Below are positions 36,664 through 44,700 of a stretch of 64,000 nucleotides of DNA, piece after piece. The translations under genes and the position numbers were made by a program. Source of the stretch: DATMER01 sp040349255 (GTDB lineage: Bacteria; Acidobacteriota; Thermoanaerobaculia; Multivoradales; UBA5704); assembly GCA_040349255.1 (NCBI GenBank), contig JBEQUE010000120.1, forward strand, positions 34,276 to 98,275, given 5' to 3'. Within the stretch, counting starts at the first letter, position 1. Every line of letters starts with the position of its first letter. Under the pieces are notes generated by a model. It searched no databases. It was not told where the DNA came from and was given only the letters and a program-made list of their open reading frames with translations.

Positions 36664-36870
36664 TCAGGTCCGCAGGACGTTGCGCGCCTGCAGACCCTTC
36701 GGGCCCTGGATGAGCTCGAAGCTCACCTTCTCGCCTTCGTTCAGGGTGCGGAACCCCTCCGCCACGATCGCCGTGTGGTGGACGAACACATCCTCGCCAC
36801 CCTCCTCGGTCTGGATGAAGCCGTATCCCTTCGCGTTATTGAACCATTTCACCGTTCCCTGCTGAGACAT
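36664..36870 (-). CDS. Cold-shock family RNA chaperone
   Basis: The ATG at 36870 gives 68 residues with the CSD motifs KGYGFIQ (RNP1) and VFVHHTAI (RNP2), preceded by GTVKWFNNA. It binds single-stranded RNA/DNA. The frame runs upstream to 36990, but the natural start is MSQQGTVKWF. The Shine-Dalgarno is in GAAAGGAGCGG upstream. The 176-nt gap up to the tRNA gene probably holds its promoter and long 5' leader, with no clear -35/-10 pair visible to me. Confidence 0.95.
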   Translation of the reverse strand: MSQQGTVKWFNNAKGYGFIQTEEGGEDVFVHHTAIVAEGFRTLNEGEKVSFELIQGPKGLQARNVLRT

Positions 36871-37046
36871 GGACTGCCGCTCCTTTCTGAATCCAGGAGG
36901 TACACCAACGCCAGGGCGCTGAAAGCTCCCGGTGGACTTCGATGCAGGACGAATTTTGGAAATGGTGGCACCAACGGCGCCAAAAATCAAGGAGCCGTTC
37001 GAGCCGTCAAAAGGAGAGGAAGGATCCGGTCTGATGCTAGGAGGGA

Positions 37047-37131
<85 letters not shown>

Positions 37132-37160
37132 GCACAGACCAGGTTGTCAAACAACAAGGA

Positions 37161-37517
37161 TCAGCGCTGAGGCTGACCCTGGGGAGCCGGCGTAGCCGGT
37201 ACCGCCGGCGCTGCCGGGGTCGGAGCGGCCGGAGCCGGCGTCGCCGCCGGGGTTCCGCTCGTCGCCGGAACGTCGCCCATCACCGTGCCGCGGCGGGACT
37301 GAGGGATGCCGATCAGCAGGGTGGTGAGAATGAAGATGATGAACGAGGCGACCGTCAGCTTGTGCAGCAGCGTCGTGGCCCCGCGCGCTCCGAAGGCGGC
37401 CTGCGTGCTTCCGCCGCCGAACACCGAAAGGTCGGCGCCCTTGCCCTGCTGGAGCAGGACAACCAGGATGAGGAAGATGCAGACGATGACGTGAATCGTG
37501 TACAGCAGATAGATCAC
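37161..37517 (-). CDS. secG: Preprotein translocase subunit SecG
   Basis: From GTG 37517 the protein has 118 residues; the CGGAGG 10 nt upstream supports this start, while a GTG eight codons earlier is also open. Two membrane helices flank the conserved loop LLQQGKGADLSVFGGGSTQAAFGARGA (two parts), typical of SecG. The tail is an Ala/Pro-rich extension of about 40 residues (TPAPAAPTPAAPAVPATPAP), longer than in E. coli. It ends the gap-pgk-tpiA-secG operon. Confidence 0.92.
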   Translation of the reverse strand: MIYLLYTIHVIVCIFLILVVLLQQGKGADLSVFGGGSTQAAFGARGATTLLHKLTVASFIIFILTTLLIGIPQSRRGTVMGDVPATSGTPAATPAPAAPTPAAPAVPATPAPQGQPQR

Positions 37518-37556
37518 GAGACCAGAACCTCCGAAGGACACACAGGCTGACGCCCG

Positions 37557-38324
37557 TCAGCCGGAAGCGAGAATGATACTCAGAAATTTTTCCGGGTCAA
37601 GACTCGCGCCGCCGACCAGGAACCCGTCGAGGTCCGGCTGCTCGATCAGGCCGGGGCAGTTGTCCGGCGTCGCCGACCCTCCGTAGAGGATCGGAAAGGC
37701 CGACGCCCGCTCGCTTCCGAGCAGCTCGCCGAGCAGCCCGCGCAGCCAGGCGTGGGCCTCCTGGGCGATCTCCGGCGTCGCCGTCTCCCCGGTGCCGATC
37801 GCCCACACCGGCTCGTAGGCCAGGGCCGCGTCTCCCCGGTGGTCGAGGAGAGGGGCGCCCCCGGAAAACACCGCCCGGGTCTGGCGCTCCAGGACCTCCA
37901 GCGTCCGGCCCGCCTTGCGCTCGTCGCGGGTCTCGCCGACGCAGACCATCGGCGCCAGGCCGTGGCGGAGGGCGGCGGCGACCTTGCGCGCCACGAGGTC
38001 GTCCGGCTCGCCGTGGTCCTGGCGCCGCTCGCTGTGGCCGCAGAGAACCCAGGAGCAGCCGGCGTCCGCGAGCTGCGCGCCGGAGACGTCGCCGGTGTGC
38101 GCCCCCTTGTCGTCCGGGTGGAGGTCCTGGCCGCCGGTCGCGATCGGGGTCCCGGCCAGCTCCCCGGCCACGCCCGGGATCAGGGGGAAGGACGGGAAGA
38201 TCACGACCCGGGTGCGCTCCGGGGGGTTGGCGTCCAGGCCGTCGCACAGCCGGCGGACGTGGGCCTCGGCCTCCGCCCAGAGGAGGTTCATCTTCCAGTT
38301 GGCGGCGACGATCCGGCCTCTCAC
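37557..38324 (-). CDS. tpiA: Triose-phosphate isomerase
   Basis: From GTG 38324 (a GTGA 4-nt overlap with pgk) the protein has 255 residues: AANWKMN (catalytic Lys), WVLCGHSERRQ (catalytic His), AYEPVWAIGTG (catalytic Glu) and ILYGGSATPDN. It interconverts DHAP and GAP. The 3' end lies 40 nt before secG. Confidence 0.95.
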   Translation of the reverse strand: MRGRIVAANWKMNLLWAEAEAHVRRLCDGLDANPPERTRVVIFPSFPLIPGVAGELAGTPIATGGQDLHPDDKGAHTGDVSGAQLADAGCSWVLCGHSERRQDHGEPDDLVARKVAAALRHGLAPMVCVGETRDERKAGRTLEVLERQTRAVFSGGAPLLDHRGDAALAYEPVWAIGTGETATPEIAQEAHAWLRGLLGELLGSERASAFPILYGGSATPDNCPGLIEQPDLDGFLVGGASLDPEKFLSIILASG

Positions 38325-39544
38325 CGATCTGTCTCCGGAGAGCGCTCCAGCACCTTGACTCCGGGCAGCTCGTGGCCGGCGAGGAACTCCAGCGAGGCGC
38401 CGCCGCCGGTCGAGACGTGGCCGATGCGGTCGGTGACGCCGGCCTGGGCGGCGGCGGCCACGGTCTCGCCGCCGCCGATCACCGAGAAGCCCGGGCAGTT
38501 GGCGAGCGCCTCGGCCACCGCGCGGGTGCCGGCGTCGAACGGCGGCTTCTCGAACACGCCGAGCGGACCGTTCCAGAACAGGGTCTTCGCCCGGCCGATC
38601 GCCTCGGCGAACGCCTTGCGGGTCTCGGGTCCGAAGTCCAGCGCCTTGCCGTCCGGCGGGATCGCGTCCACCGGGACGGTCCGCGCCGTGTCCGGGGCGT
38701 CGAGGCTGTCGGCCACCACCACGTCGGTCGGCAGGAGGACCTCGATCCCCTGCGCCCTGGCCTTCTCCAGGATGTCGCGCGCCATGTCGAGCCGGTCGGG
38801 CTCGTAGAGCGAGGCGCCGACGTCGTGGCCCTGCGCGGCCAGGAAGGTGTTCGCCATGCCGCCGCCCAGGAGGAGGGCGTCGAGCCGCGGCAGCAGGTTG
38901 AGCAGGGTGTCGATCTTGCCTTCGATCTTGGCGCCGCCCAAGAGCGCCACGAACGGGCGCTCGGGCTCGCCGAGGAGCCGGCCGAGGGCCTCGACCTCGC
39001 GGGTCAGGAGGCGGCCGGCGGCCTTCTGCGGCAGGCGCTCGGGCACGCCGACCACCGAGGCGTGGGCCCGGTGGGCGCTGCCGAACGCGTCGTCCACATA
39101 GGCTTCGGCCAGGGCGGCGAGCCGGTCGGCGAACGCCGGGTCGTTCTTCTCCTCCCCGGGATGGAAGCGGAGGTTTTCGAGCAGCAGGACCTCGCCCGGG
39201 TCCATCTCGCGGGCGATCTTCTCGACCTCCTCGCCGACGCAGTCGTTCGCGAAGCGCACCGGATGGCGGTAGGGGGCGAGCAGCTCGACCAGCTTGGTGG
39301 CCGCGTGCCGGAGGGTGTAGCGCGGGTCGCGCTGGCCCTTGGGCCGGCCGGCGTGGGAGGCGAGCAGCACCTTGCATCCGGCGCGGGCCAGCTCGTCGAT
39401 GGTCGGGATCGCCTCTTCCAGGCGGGTGGCGTCGAGCACGTCGCCCGACTCGGAGACCGGCACGTTGAAGTCCACGCGGACGAAGACGCGCCTGCCTTTC
39501 AGGCTGCCCAGGTCCAGGTCGTCCAGGGTGTAGAGCTCAGGCAT
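38321..39544 (-). CDS. pgk: Phosphoglycerate kinase
   Basis: The 407-residue protein has RVFVRVDFNVP, LASHAGRPKG, LLLENLRFHPGEEKND, FGSAHRAHAS, LLGGAKIEGKIDTLLNLLPR, LFWNGPLGVFE and the nucleotide loop VIGGGET. Two usually fixed positions differ: SHAGRPKG instead of SHLGRPKG and FGSAHRAH instead of FGTAHRAH. The catalytic Arg and Lys positions look intact. It overlaps gap by 8 nt and tpiA by 4 nt. Confidence 0.95.
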   Translation of the reverse strand: MPELYTLDDLDLGSLKGRRVFVRVDFNVPVSESGDVLDATRLEEAIPTIDELARAGCKVLLASHAGRPKGQRDPRYTLRHAATKLVELLAPYRHPVRFANDCVGEEVEKIAREMDPGEVLLLENLRFHPGEEKNDPAFADRLAALAEAYVDDAFGSAHRAHASVVGVPERLPQKAAGRLLTREVEALGRLLGEPERPFVALLGGAKIEGKIDTLLNLLPRLDALLLGGGMANTFLAAQGHDVGASLYEPDRLDMARDILEKARAQGIEVLLPTDVVVADSLDAPDTARTVPVDAIPPDGKALDFGPETRKAFAEAIGRAKTLFWNGPLGVFEKPPFDAGTRAVAEALANCPGFSVIGGGETVAAAAQAGVTDRIGHVSTGGGASLEFLAGHELPGVKVLERSPETDR

Positions 39545-40565
39545 CGCTCCCTCCTCTCTCGGATCGTGTTGCCAGCCGCGCCAGAAGCTCGGCCAGGCGG
39601 TTGGCGTAACCCCATTCGTTGTCGTACCAGCCGGCCACCCGGACCAGCCCGTCCACGGCCTGGATCAGAGGGAGGTCGATCACCACCGAGCGCGGATCGC
39701 CGACGAAGTCGGACGACACCGGCTCGTCCGCGGTCACTCCCAGGAGGCCGGCGAGCGGTCCGGCCGCGGCCTCTTCATAGGCCCGCCGGATCTCCCGGGG
39801 CGAGGCTGGCTTCTCCAGGTCGGCGACCAGGTCGAGCATCGCCACGACCGGGGTCGGGACGCGCACGGCGAAGCCGTCGATCCTCCCGGCGAGCCCCGGC
39901 AGCAGCAGGCCGGCGGCCTCGGCGGCGGTGGTCGAGGTCGGGATGATGTTGAGCGCCGCGGCCCGCGACCGGCGCGGGTCGGAGTGCGGCAGGTCGAGCA
40001 GCCGCTGGTTCTCGGTGTAGCTGTGGACGGTGCTCATCAGCGCCCGGCGGACCCCGAAGCGGTCGTGCAGCACCTTGGTCATCAGCGTCAGGGCGTTCGT
40101 GGTGCAGGAGGCGTTGCTGATCACCGCCTGGCCGCCGTAATCCTCCCGGATCCCCAGGCAGAGAGTGAGGTCCACCGGGTCCTGCGGGTCGCCGTTGGCG
40201 GACAGGACCACGGTCCGGACGCCGTTTCTCAGGTGGGCGGCGGCGCGGCTCCGCGGCAGGAAGCGGCCGGTGGCCTCCACGACCACCTCGACGCCATCCC
40301 ACGGGACGCGCGCCGGGTCGGGCTCCTGGAAGACCGGAAGGAGAAGATCGCCGACGCGCAGGCCGCCGTCCGCGACCTCCACCGGCAGGGAAAACCGGCC
40401 CTGGACCGTGTCGCGAGCCAGGAGCCGGGCGAGGATCGGGATGGGCACCACGTCGTTGACCGCGACCGGCGCGAGGTGGGGACGAAGATCCTCCCGCGTC
40501 AGGACGATGCGGAGCAGGGCGCGGCCGATGCGGCCGAAACCGTTGATTCCAAAGCGAAGTGGCAT
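39537..40565 (-). CDS. gap: Glyceraldehyde-3-phosphate dehydrogenase
   Basis: The protein has 342 residues. The NAD-binding GINGFGRIGR is at 7-16 and the catalytic Cys154 is in SNASCTTNALT. WYDNEWGYANR near the C-terminus supplies the substrate-binding part. The segment 115-140 (VVLSANGDPQDPVDLTLCLG) departs from the common SAPAKD form, suggesting a divergent GapA/Epd-type sequence. First gene of the glycolytic operon. Confidence 0.94.
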   Translation of the reverse strand: MPLRFGINGFGRIGRALLRIVLTREDLRPHLAPVAVNDVVPIPILARLLARDTVQGRFSLPVEVADGGLRVGDLLLPVFQEPDPARVPWDGVEVVVEATGRFLPRSRAAAHLRNGVRTVVLSANGDPQDPVDLTLCLGIREDYGGQAVISNASCTTNALTLMTKVLHDRFGVRRALMSTVHSYTENQRLLDLPHSDPRRSRAAALNIIPTSTTAAEAAGLLLPGLAGRIDGFAVRVPTPVVAMLDLVADLEKPASPREIRRAYEEAAAGPLAGLLGVTADEPVSSDFVGDPRSVVIDLPLIQAVDGLVRVAGWYDNEWGYANRLAELLARLATRSERGGSDA

Positions 40566-40706
40566 CGTATCCTCTTCCGGGTGAGCGACCGCGCCGGCGA
40601 GGGGGGTAGTTTATAGCAGTGTCACGCCCGGGGGGTTCGCCGCACTAGAGAGGATGGACCATAATAGTCGCCCTGAGCGAAACGACTCTTCGGGAGGAAC
40701 CGACCG

Positions 40707-41054
40707 ATGGAAATGGGCAAGTACTGCAAGGCATACGAGTTGAAGAACTTCCGGGAATACCCCAACTGGAGCGAGAAGAAGGAGAACGCCCGGAAGGACA
40801 AGAAGGAGGTCGACGGCAAGGAGGTCGAGACTGTGCGCGAGCTCGACAACGACTCCATCCTGTATCTCCAGGAGAACTACGTGGTGACGGACGGCATCTT
40901 CAAGGATGAGAACATCATCTTCGACAACGTCACCGACGAGTGGAAGGAGTTCTGTCACAGCACGATCAAGCCGACGCCCTTCGAGATCCCGGTCTACGAG
41001 CCGATCAACATCCCCGTGGCGAGCGGTGCGGAAGGTGGACAGTCGAACGGCTGA
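40707..41054 (+). CDS. Small acidic protein of unknown function
   Basis: The 115-residue soluble protein begins MEMGKYCKAYELKNFREYPN and is rich in Lys, Glu and Asp (SEKKENARKDKKEVDGKEVE). The centre looks structured (SILYLQENYVVTDGIFKDEN, IIFDNVTDEWKEFCHSTIKP). I do not recognise a family. A good GGGAGG site precedes the ATG, and its last 20 nt overlap tsaD. The coding sequence is less GC-biased than its neighbours. It is divergent from gap. Confidence 0.72.
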   Translation: MEMGKYCKAYELKNFREYPNWSEKKENARKDKKEVDGKEVETVRELDNDSILYLQENYVVTDGIFKDENIIFDNVTDEWKEFCHSTIKPTPFEIPVYEPINIPVASGAEGGQSNG

Positions 41055-42087
41055 AGCAGCCTCCCCGATCATCCTCGGCATCGAGACCTCCTGCGATGAC
41101 ACCGCCTGCGCCGTGCTCGACGGCGATGGGCGGGTCCTCGCCTCGGTGGTGTCGAGCCAGCTCGCCGCGCACCGCCCCTACGGCGGCGTGGTGCCCGAGA
41201 TCGCCTCCCGGGAGCACCTCTCCAACTGGCCGATGGTCAGCGCGGAGGCGCTGGAGCGCGCCGGGGTGAGGATGGACGAGGTCGAGCTGGTCGCGGCCAC
41301 CCGCGGCCCCGGCCTCGTCGGCGCGCTCCTGGTGGGGCTTTCAATCGGCAAGGCCGTGGCTTTCGCGCTCGGCAGGCCGTTCCATGCCATCCATCATCTC
41401 GAAGGCCATCTCTACTCTCCCTTCCTGCCGCCATCCGAATCGCGGCCGGACGCCTTCGTGGGGCTGGTGGTTTCGGGCGGCCACACCTCGATCTTCCAGG
41501 TCGAGGGAGGCGCGGTCTCGACGCTCGCCGAGACCCGCGACGACGCCATCGGCGAGGTCTTCGACAAGGTCGGCAAGCGTCTCGGCCTGCCCTATCCCCA
41601 GGGTCCGAGGGTGGACGAGCTCGCCGAGCTGGGCGATCCCACGGTCTGGGCGCTGACCGTCCCGTACCCCGGCGACAACCTCTTCTTCTCCTACTCGGGC
41701 CTCAAGAGCCAGGCGCTGCTGGAGATCGAGAGGCTGGAGCGCCGGCTGGGACCGATCGACATGAGCGATCCGCCGCGGGAGGTGCTCGACCTGCTCGCCG
41801 GCTTCCGGGCCGCGGCCGTCGGGCAGGTGCTCGACCGCCTGGACCGCCTCCACCGGCAGCGCCCGATCCCCGTGCTGGCGGTCTCCGGCGGCGTGGCCGC
41901 GAACCGCCTCCTGCGCCGCGAGCTGCCCGCCTGGGCTGCCGGGCGCGGCGTGGACCTGCGGCTCGTCCCCCTGGCCTGGTCGGGCGACAACGCCGCGATG
42001 ATCGCCCATGCCGCCCTCCTCCGCCACCGGCGCGGAGAGGCCGGCGACCCCTTCTCCGCCGAGGCGGAGAGCCGCATCCCCCTCTGA
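41035..42087 (+). CDS. tsaD: tRNA N6-adenosine threonylcarbamoyltransferase TsaD
   Basis: From GTG 41035 (VDSRTAEAASPIILGIETSC) the protein has 350 residues. The Fe-binding HHLEGH motif is near residue 115. ILGIETSCDDTA, VVSGGHTS, DDAIGEVFDKVGK, FSYSGLKS and AVSGGVAANRLLR are all TsaD/Kae1 signatures. It transfers the threonylcarbamoyl group to A37 of tRNA. The start overlaps the preceding gene by 20 nt. Confidence 0.94.
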   Translation: MDSRTAEAASPIILGIETSCDDTACAVLDGDGRVLASVVSSQLAAHRPYGGVVPEIASREHLSNWPMVSAEALERAGVRMDEVELVAATRGPGLVGALLVGLSIGKAVAFALGRPFHAIHHLEGHLYSPFLPPSESRPDAFVGLVVSGGHTSIFQVEGGAVSTLAETRDDAIGEVFDKVGKRLGLPYPQGPRVDELAELGDPTVWALTVPYPGDNLFFSYSGLKSQALLEIERLERRLGPIDMSDPPREVLDLLAGFRAAAVGQVLDRLDRLHRQRPIPVLAVSGGVAANRLLRRELPAWAAGRGVDLRLVPLAWSGDNAAMIAHAALLRHRRGEAGDPFSAEAESRIPL

Positions 42088-42128
42088 AACAATCACCTAC
42101 CACAAAGCGTCACCCGGCGGCTGTGATG

Positions 42129-42162
42129 TTGACAACAGGTGTCATTCTGAGATATCTATATC
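42129..42162 (+). promoter_or_regulatory. Candidate promoter of the minor-pilin operon
   Basis: A perfect TTGACA (42129-42134) lies in an unusually AT-rich 180-nt gap after tsaD. The -10 is ambiguous: ATATCT at 17 nt, TATCTA at 18 nt, or TATATC at 22 nt. The first prepilin ATG is about 110 nt further on. Confidence 0.4.
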
Positions 42163-42269
42163 TGGCAGTCTTGTTTTGCAACTCATTAGGGCTAAGCAAT
42201 TTCCCCAATCCGGGCGCGTCTGGCCCAGGGTTTGCTCCGGAAGGTTTCGGGGCTTGGGGGAGGAATGAC

Positions 42270-42824
42270 ATGATTTCTTGTTCTGGGCGAAGCACCCCCG
42301 TCCGTGAGGCGGGATTCTCTCTCATCGAGTCGCTCATCGCGGCGCTCATCCTGCTGTTCATCGCGCTGGGGCTGATCCCCCTGTTCGCGCGCTCGCTGCG
42401 CGACAACACCGCGGGCAACGACTCGACCCAGGCCAGCAACCACGGCAAGGCCCGGCTGGAGGAGTACCTCCAGATCCCGTTCAACAACCAGGTCATCGAG
42501 CTCGCGCCGGCCTCCACCCAGACCGTCAGCACCGAGTCCTGGACCCAGGGCGACGTCCTCCAGGTCGGCGACACCAACGAGGGCTGGACGGCGGGCGCGA
42601 CGACCGGCCGCGGCAAGCTCCTGTGGTCCCGCCAGACCACGGTGCGCCAGTACGGCATCACCGACCTCGACGACGGCGCGCTGAACAGCCCGCTCCCGGG
42701 CGGCACCGAGCCGGTCTTCGTCCACTTCAAGGAGGTCGAGGTCCGGCTGGAGAGCGAGCGCGACACCGGCAACGCGCTCGGCGGCGGGCGCGTCTTCACC
42801 TTCCGGGTCCTCAAGCCCTTCTGA
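42270..42824 (+). CDS. Type IV prepilin-like protein (PilV-like)
   Basis: The ATG at 42270, behind GGGGGAGG, gives 184 residues; the frame is open further upstream. The prepilin peptidase site is EAGFSLIESLIAALIL: cleavage after Gly, Phe+1, Glu+5, followed by a hydrophobic helix. The C-terminal domain is a pilin-type globular region (VRQYGITDLDDGALNSPLPG). PilV-like minor pilins prime pilus assembly or form a tip complex with PilY1. First gene of a four-gene operon. Confidence 0.82.
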   Translation: MISCSGRSTPVREAGFSLIESLIAALILLFIALGLIPLFARSLRDNTAGNDSTQASNHGKARLEEYLQIPFNNQVIELAPASTQTVSTESWTQGDVLQVGDTNEGWTAGATTGRGKLLWSRQTTVRQYGITDLDDGALNSPLPGGTEPVFVHFKEVEVRLESERDTGNALGGGRVFTFRVLKPF

Positions 42825-42834
42825 GGAGATCCGG

Positions 42835-44082
42835 ATGAGATCCGACCGCGCGCAGAGGGGTTTCACCGTCGCCGAGCTGGCGGTATCGCTCCTCGTCACC
42901 ATCGTCCTCATCCTGGGCGTCCTGTCGCTGTTCGACTTCAGCAGCCGCCTCTCCCGCGTCCAGACCAACGTCGCCGACATGCAGCAGTCGCTCCGCGTCT
43001 CGCTCCAGGACACGGTGAGGATGGTGCGCATGGCCGGCCGCGGCGGCCTGCCGCTCGGGTCGGTCCCGACCGGGCTCGCCATGGCGGTGCGCGACAACGT
43101 GGCGGCCAACACCCGCATCGCCGGCGGCTCCACGCCGCTGATCGTCGAGGGCACCGACGCGATCACGGTGCGCGGCGTGTTCCGCAACCCGATCTGGCAG
43201 ATCAACTCGGCCAACCCGGCGAGCTTCAACCTCACGACCGTGGCCGGCGCCCCGGTGCGCGGCACGGTCCAGATCGCCACCAGCACGCCGACCGGCATCC
43301 CGCAGGACCTGTCCGCACTGCGCGCCCTGGTTCTCAACCCCGTGCGCGTGCCCGAGGCCCTGATCCTGGTCAGCCCGCGCGACGCCACCGTCTACGCCGT
43401 GGTCGAGCTCAACGCCGCCACCTCGGATGTCAACACGAACCCGAACCTCTACACCATCGGGTTCACCATCACCGGCGGCACCAACACGGCGCAGTACCTG
43501 CCGCTCTCGAGCGGCGGCGGCTGGCCGGTCGCGCTGACCAACGTGGCGTTCGTCGGCATCCTGGAGGAGTTCCGCTACTACGTGCGCGACGATGCCGCCG
43601 GCCCCCGGCTCTCCCGCGCGCAGGCCTTCCCCGGCACCCAGCTCCCGTGGCGCAACGACAACGACGCGAGCGTGACCAACGACGCCCACCCGAACTGGAG
43701 CCAGGACATCGCCGACAACATCCTCGACCTCCAGATCGCGCTCGGCTTCGACACGCCCCAGGGCGGCGGCGCCATGACCGACGACGACAACGGCACCGGC
43801 AACGACGATCGGATCTTCGAGGCCGCCGACGGCCAGAACGACGACTGGCTCTACAACGACACCCAGGCGTTCAACGCCGCGACCTGGAACGGGCCGCCGC
43901 TCTACTTCATCCGCTTTTCGATCCTCGCCCGCACCGACCGGCGCGACCCGCAGTTCCAGGCGCCGCTCCTCGCCTGGATCGAGGATCACAACCTGAGCCT
44001 GAGCAAATACAACCTGAGGAACGAACGGATGTACCGCCGGCGGGTGCTCGAGACACTTATAGATGTGAGGAACCTTGGATGA
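42835..44082 (+). CDS. PilW-like minor prepilin
   Basis: The protein has 415 residues. The prepilin site is QRGFTVAELAVSLLV (Gly-Phe cleavage, Glu+5) within the first 25 residues, followed by a long N-terminal helix and a large beta-rich globular domain with Asp/Asn-rich loops (NDNDASVTNDAHPNWSQDIA, TDDDNGTGNDD). PilW-like proteins are unusually big minor pilins. It starts 10 nt after the PilV-like gene and overlaps the next gene (ATGA). Confidence 0.8.
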   Translation: MRSDRAQRGFTVAELAVSLLVTIVLILGVLSLFDFSSRLSRVQTNVADMQQSLRVSLQDTVRMVRMAGRGGLPLGSVPTGLAMAVRDNVAANTRIAGGSTPLIVEGTDAITVRGVFRNPIWQINSANPASFNLTTVAGAPVRGTVQIATSTPTGIPQDLSALRALVLNPVRVPEALILVSPRDATVYAVVELNAATSDVNTNPNLYTIGFTITGGTNTAQYLPLSSGGGWPVALTNVAFVGILEEFRYYVRDDAAGPRLSRAQAFPGTQLPWRNDNDASVTNDAHPNWSQDIADNILDLQIALGFDTPQGGGAMTDDDNGTGNDDRIFEAADGQNDDWLYNDTQAFNAATWNGPPLYFIRFSILARTDRRDPQFQAPLLAWIEDHNLSLSKYNLRNERMYRRRVLETLIDVRNLG

Positions 44083-44633
44083 ATACCCCACGGCATGCTC
44101 GAACCGGCGAGAGCGGGAGCGCCTACGTGACCGCCCTTCTGGCCCTCGTCGTCCTGACGATCCTGGCCCTGGCCCTCGCCATGGTCACCCAGACGGAAGT
44201 CCGCATCGGCGCCCACGAGCGCGTGGCCAACCGCACGTTCTACGCCGCCGACTCCGGCCTGGGCATGGCCGCCGCCGAGGCCCTGGCCCGCGGCAAGTAC
44301 ACGCCGACCACGGTCGTGCTCAACGTCCAGAATTCGGGGAGCGTCAAGGTCGCCGACCGGATCGACGTCTCGCCGCTCGCGCCGATCCTCACCGTGCGCT
44401 GCGACTGGTGCCCGGCCAACGACGACGGCGTGCCCGAGTTCTGGAAGGTCCATCACGCCGCCACGGCCACGGCCCAGCGCGTGTCCTGGAACGGCAGCAC
44501 CACCGTGCCGCCGGCCGGCTCGCAGGTGCTCGCCCAGAAGACGCTCAGCGTGATGTTCGAGTTCCAGCCCTGGCCCACGCCGCCGGTCGAATCGATCGCG
44601 GACGCGGACGAGCTGGCCAAGATCAAGTTCTGA
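44079..44633 (+). CDS. PilX-like minor pilin/PilX_N protein
   Basis: The protein has 184 residues. The N-terminus ESGSAYVTALLALVVLTILA resembles the PilX_N domain (membrane helix, no classic Phe+1), followed by ALAMVTQTEVRIGAHERVAN and FYAADSGLGMAAAE. The C-terminal part has one CDWC pair. It overlaps pilW by 4 nt, so translation is probably coupled. A short hairpin follows its stop. Confidence 0.78.
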   Translation: MNTPRHARTGESGSAYVTALLALVVLTILALALAMVTQTEVRIGAHERVANRTFYAADSGLGMAAAEALARGKYTPTTVVLNVQNSGSVKVADRIDVSPLAPILTVRCDWCPANDDGVPEFWKVHHAATATAQRVSWNGSTTVPPAGSQVLAQKTLSVMFEFQPWPTPPVESIADADELAKIKF

Positions 44634-44650
44634 GAGGGCGCCTGCCCTCT
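44633..44650. terminator. Short hairpin between the pilX-like gene and pilY1
   Basis: AGAGGGC/GCCCTCT with a GCCT loop forms a 7-bp stem beginning at the stop codon. The following TCGCTGTCTGTTTC is only weakly U-rich. It might reduce read-through to pilY1 or protect the upstream mRNA. Confidence 0.3.
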
Positions 44651-44700
44651 TCGCTGTCTGTTTCACTTTTCGGCGATGTCTGTCGTATCGGGAGATTGTC

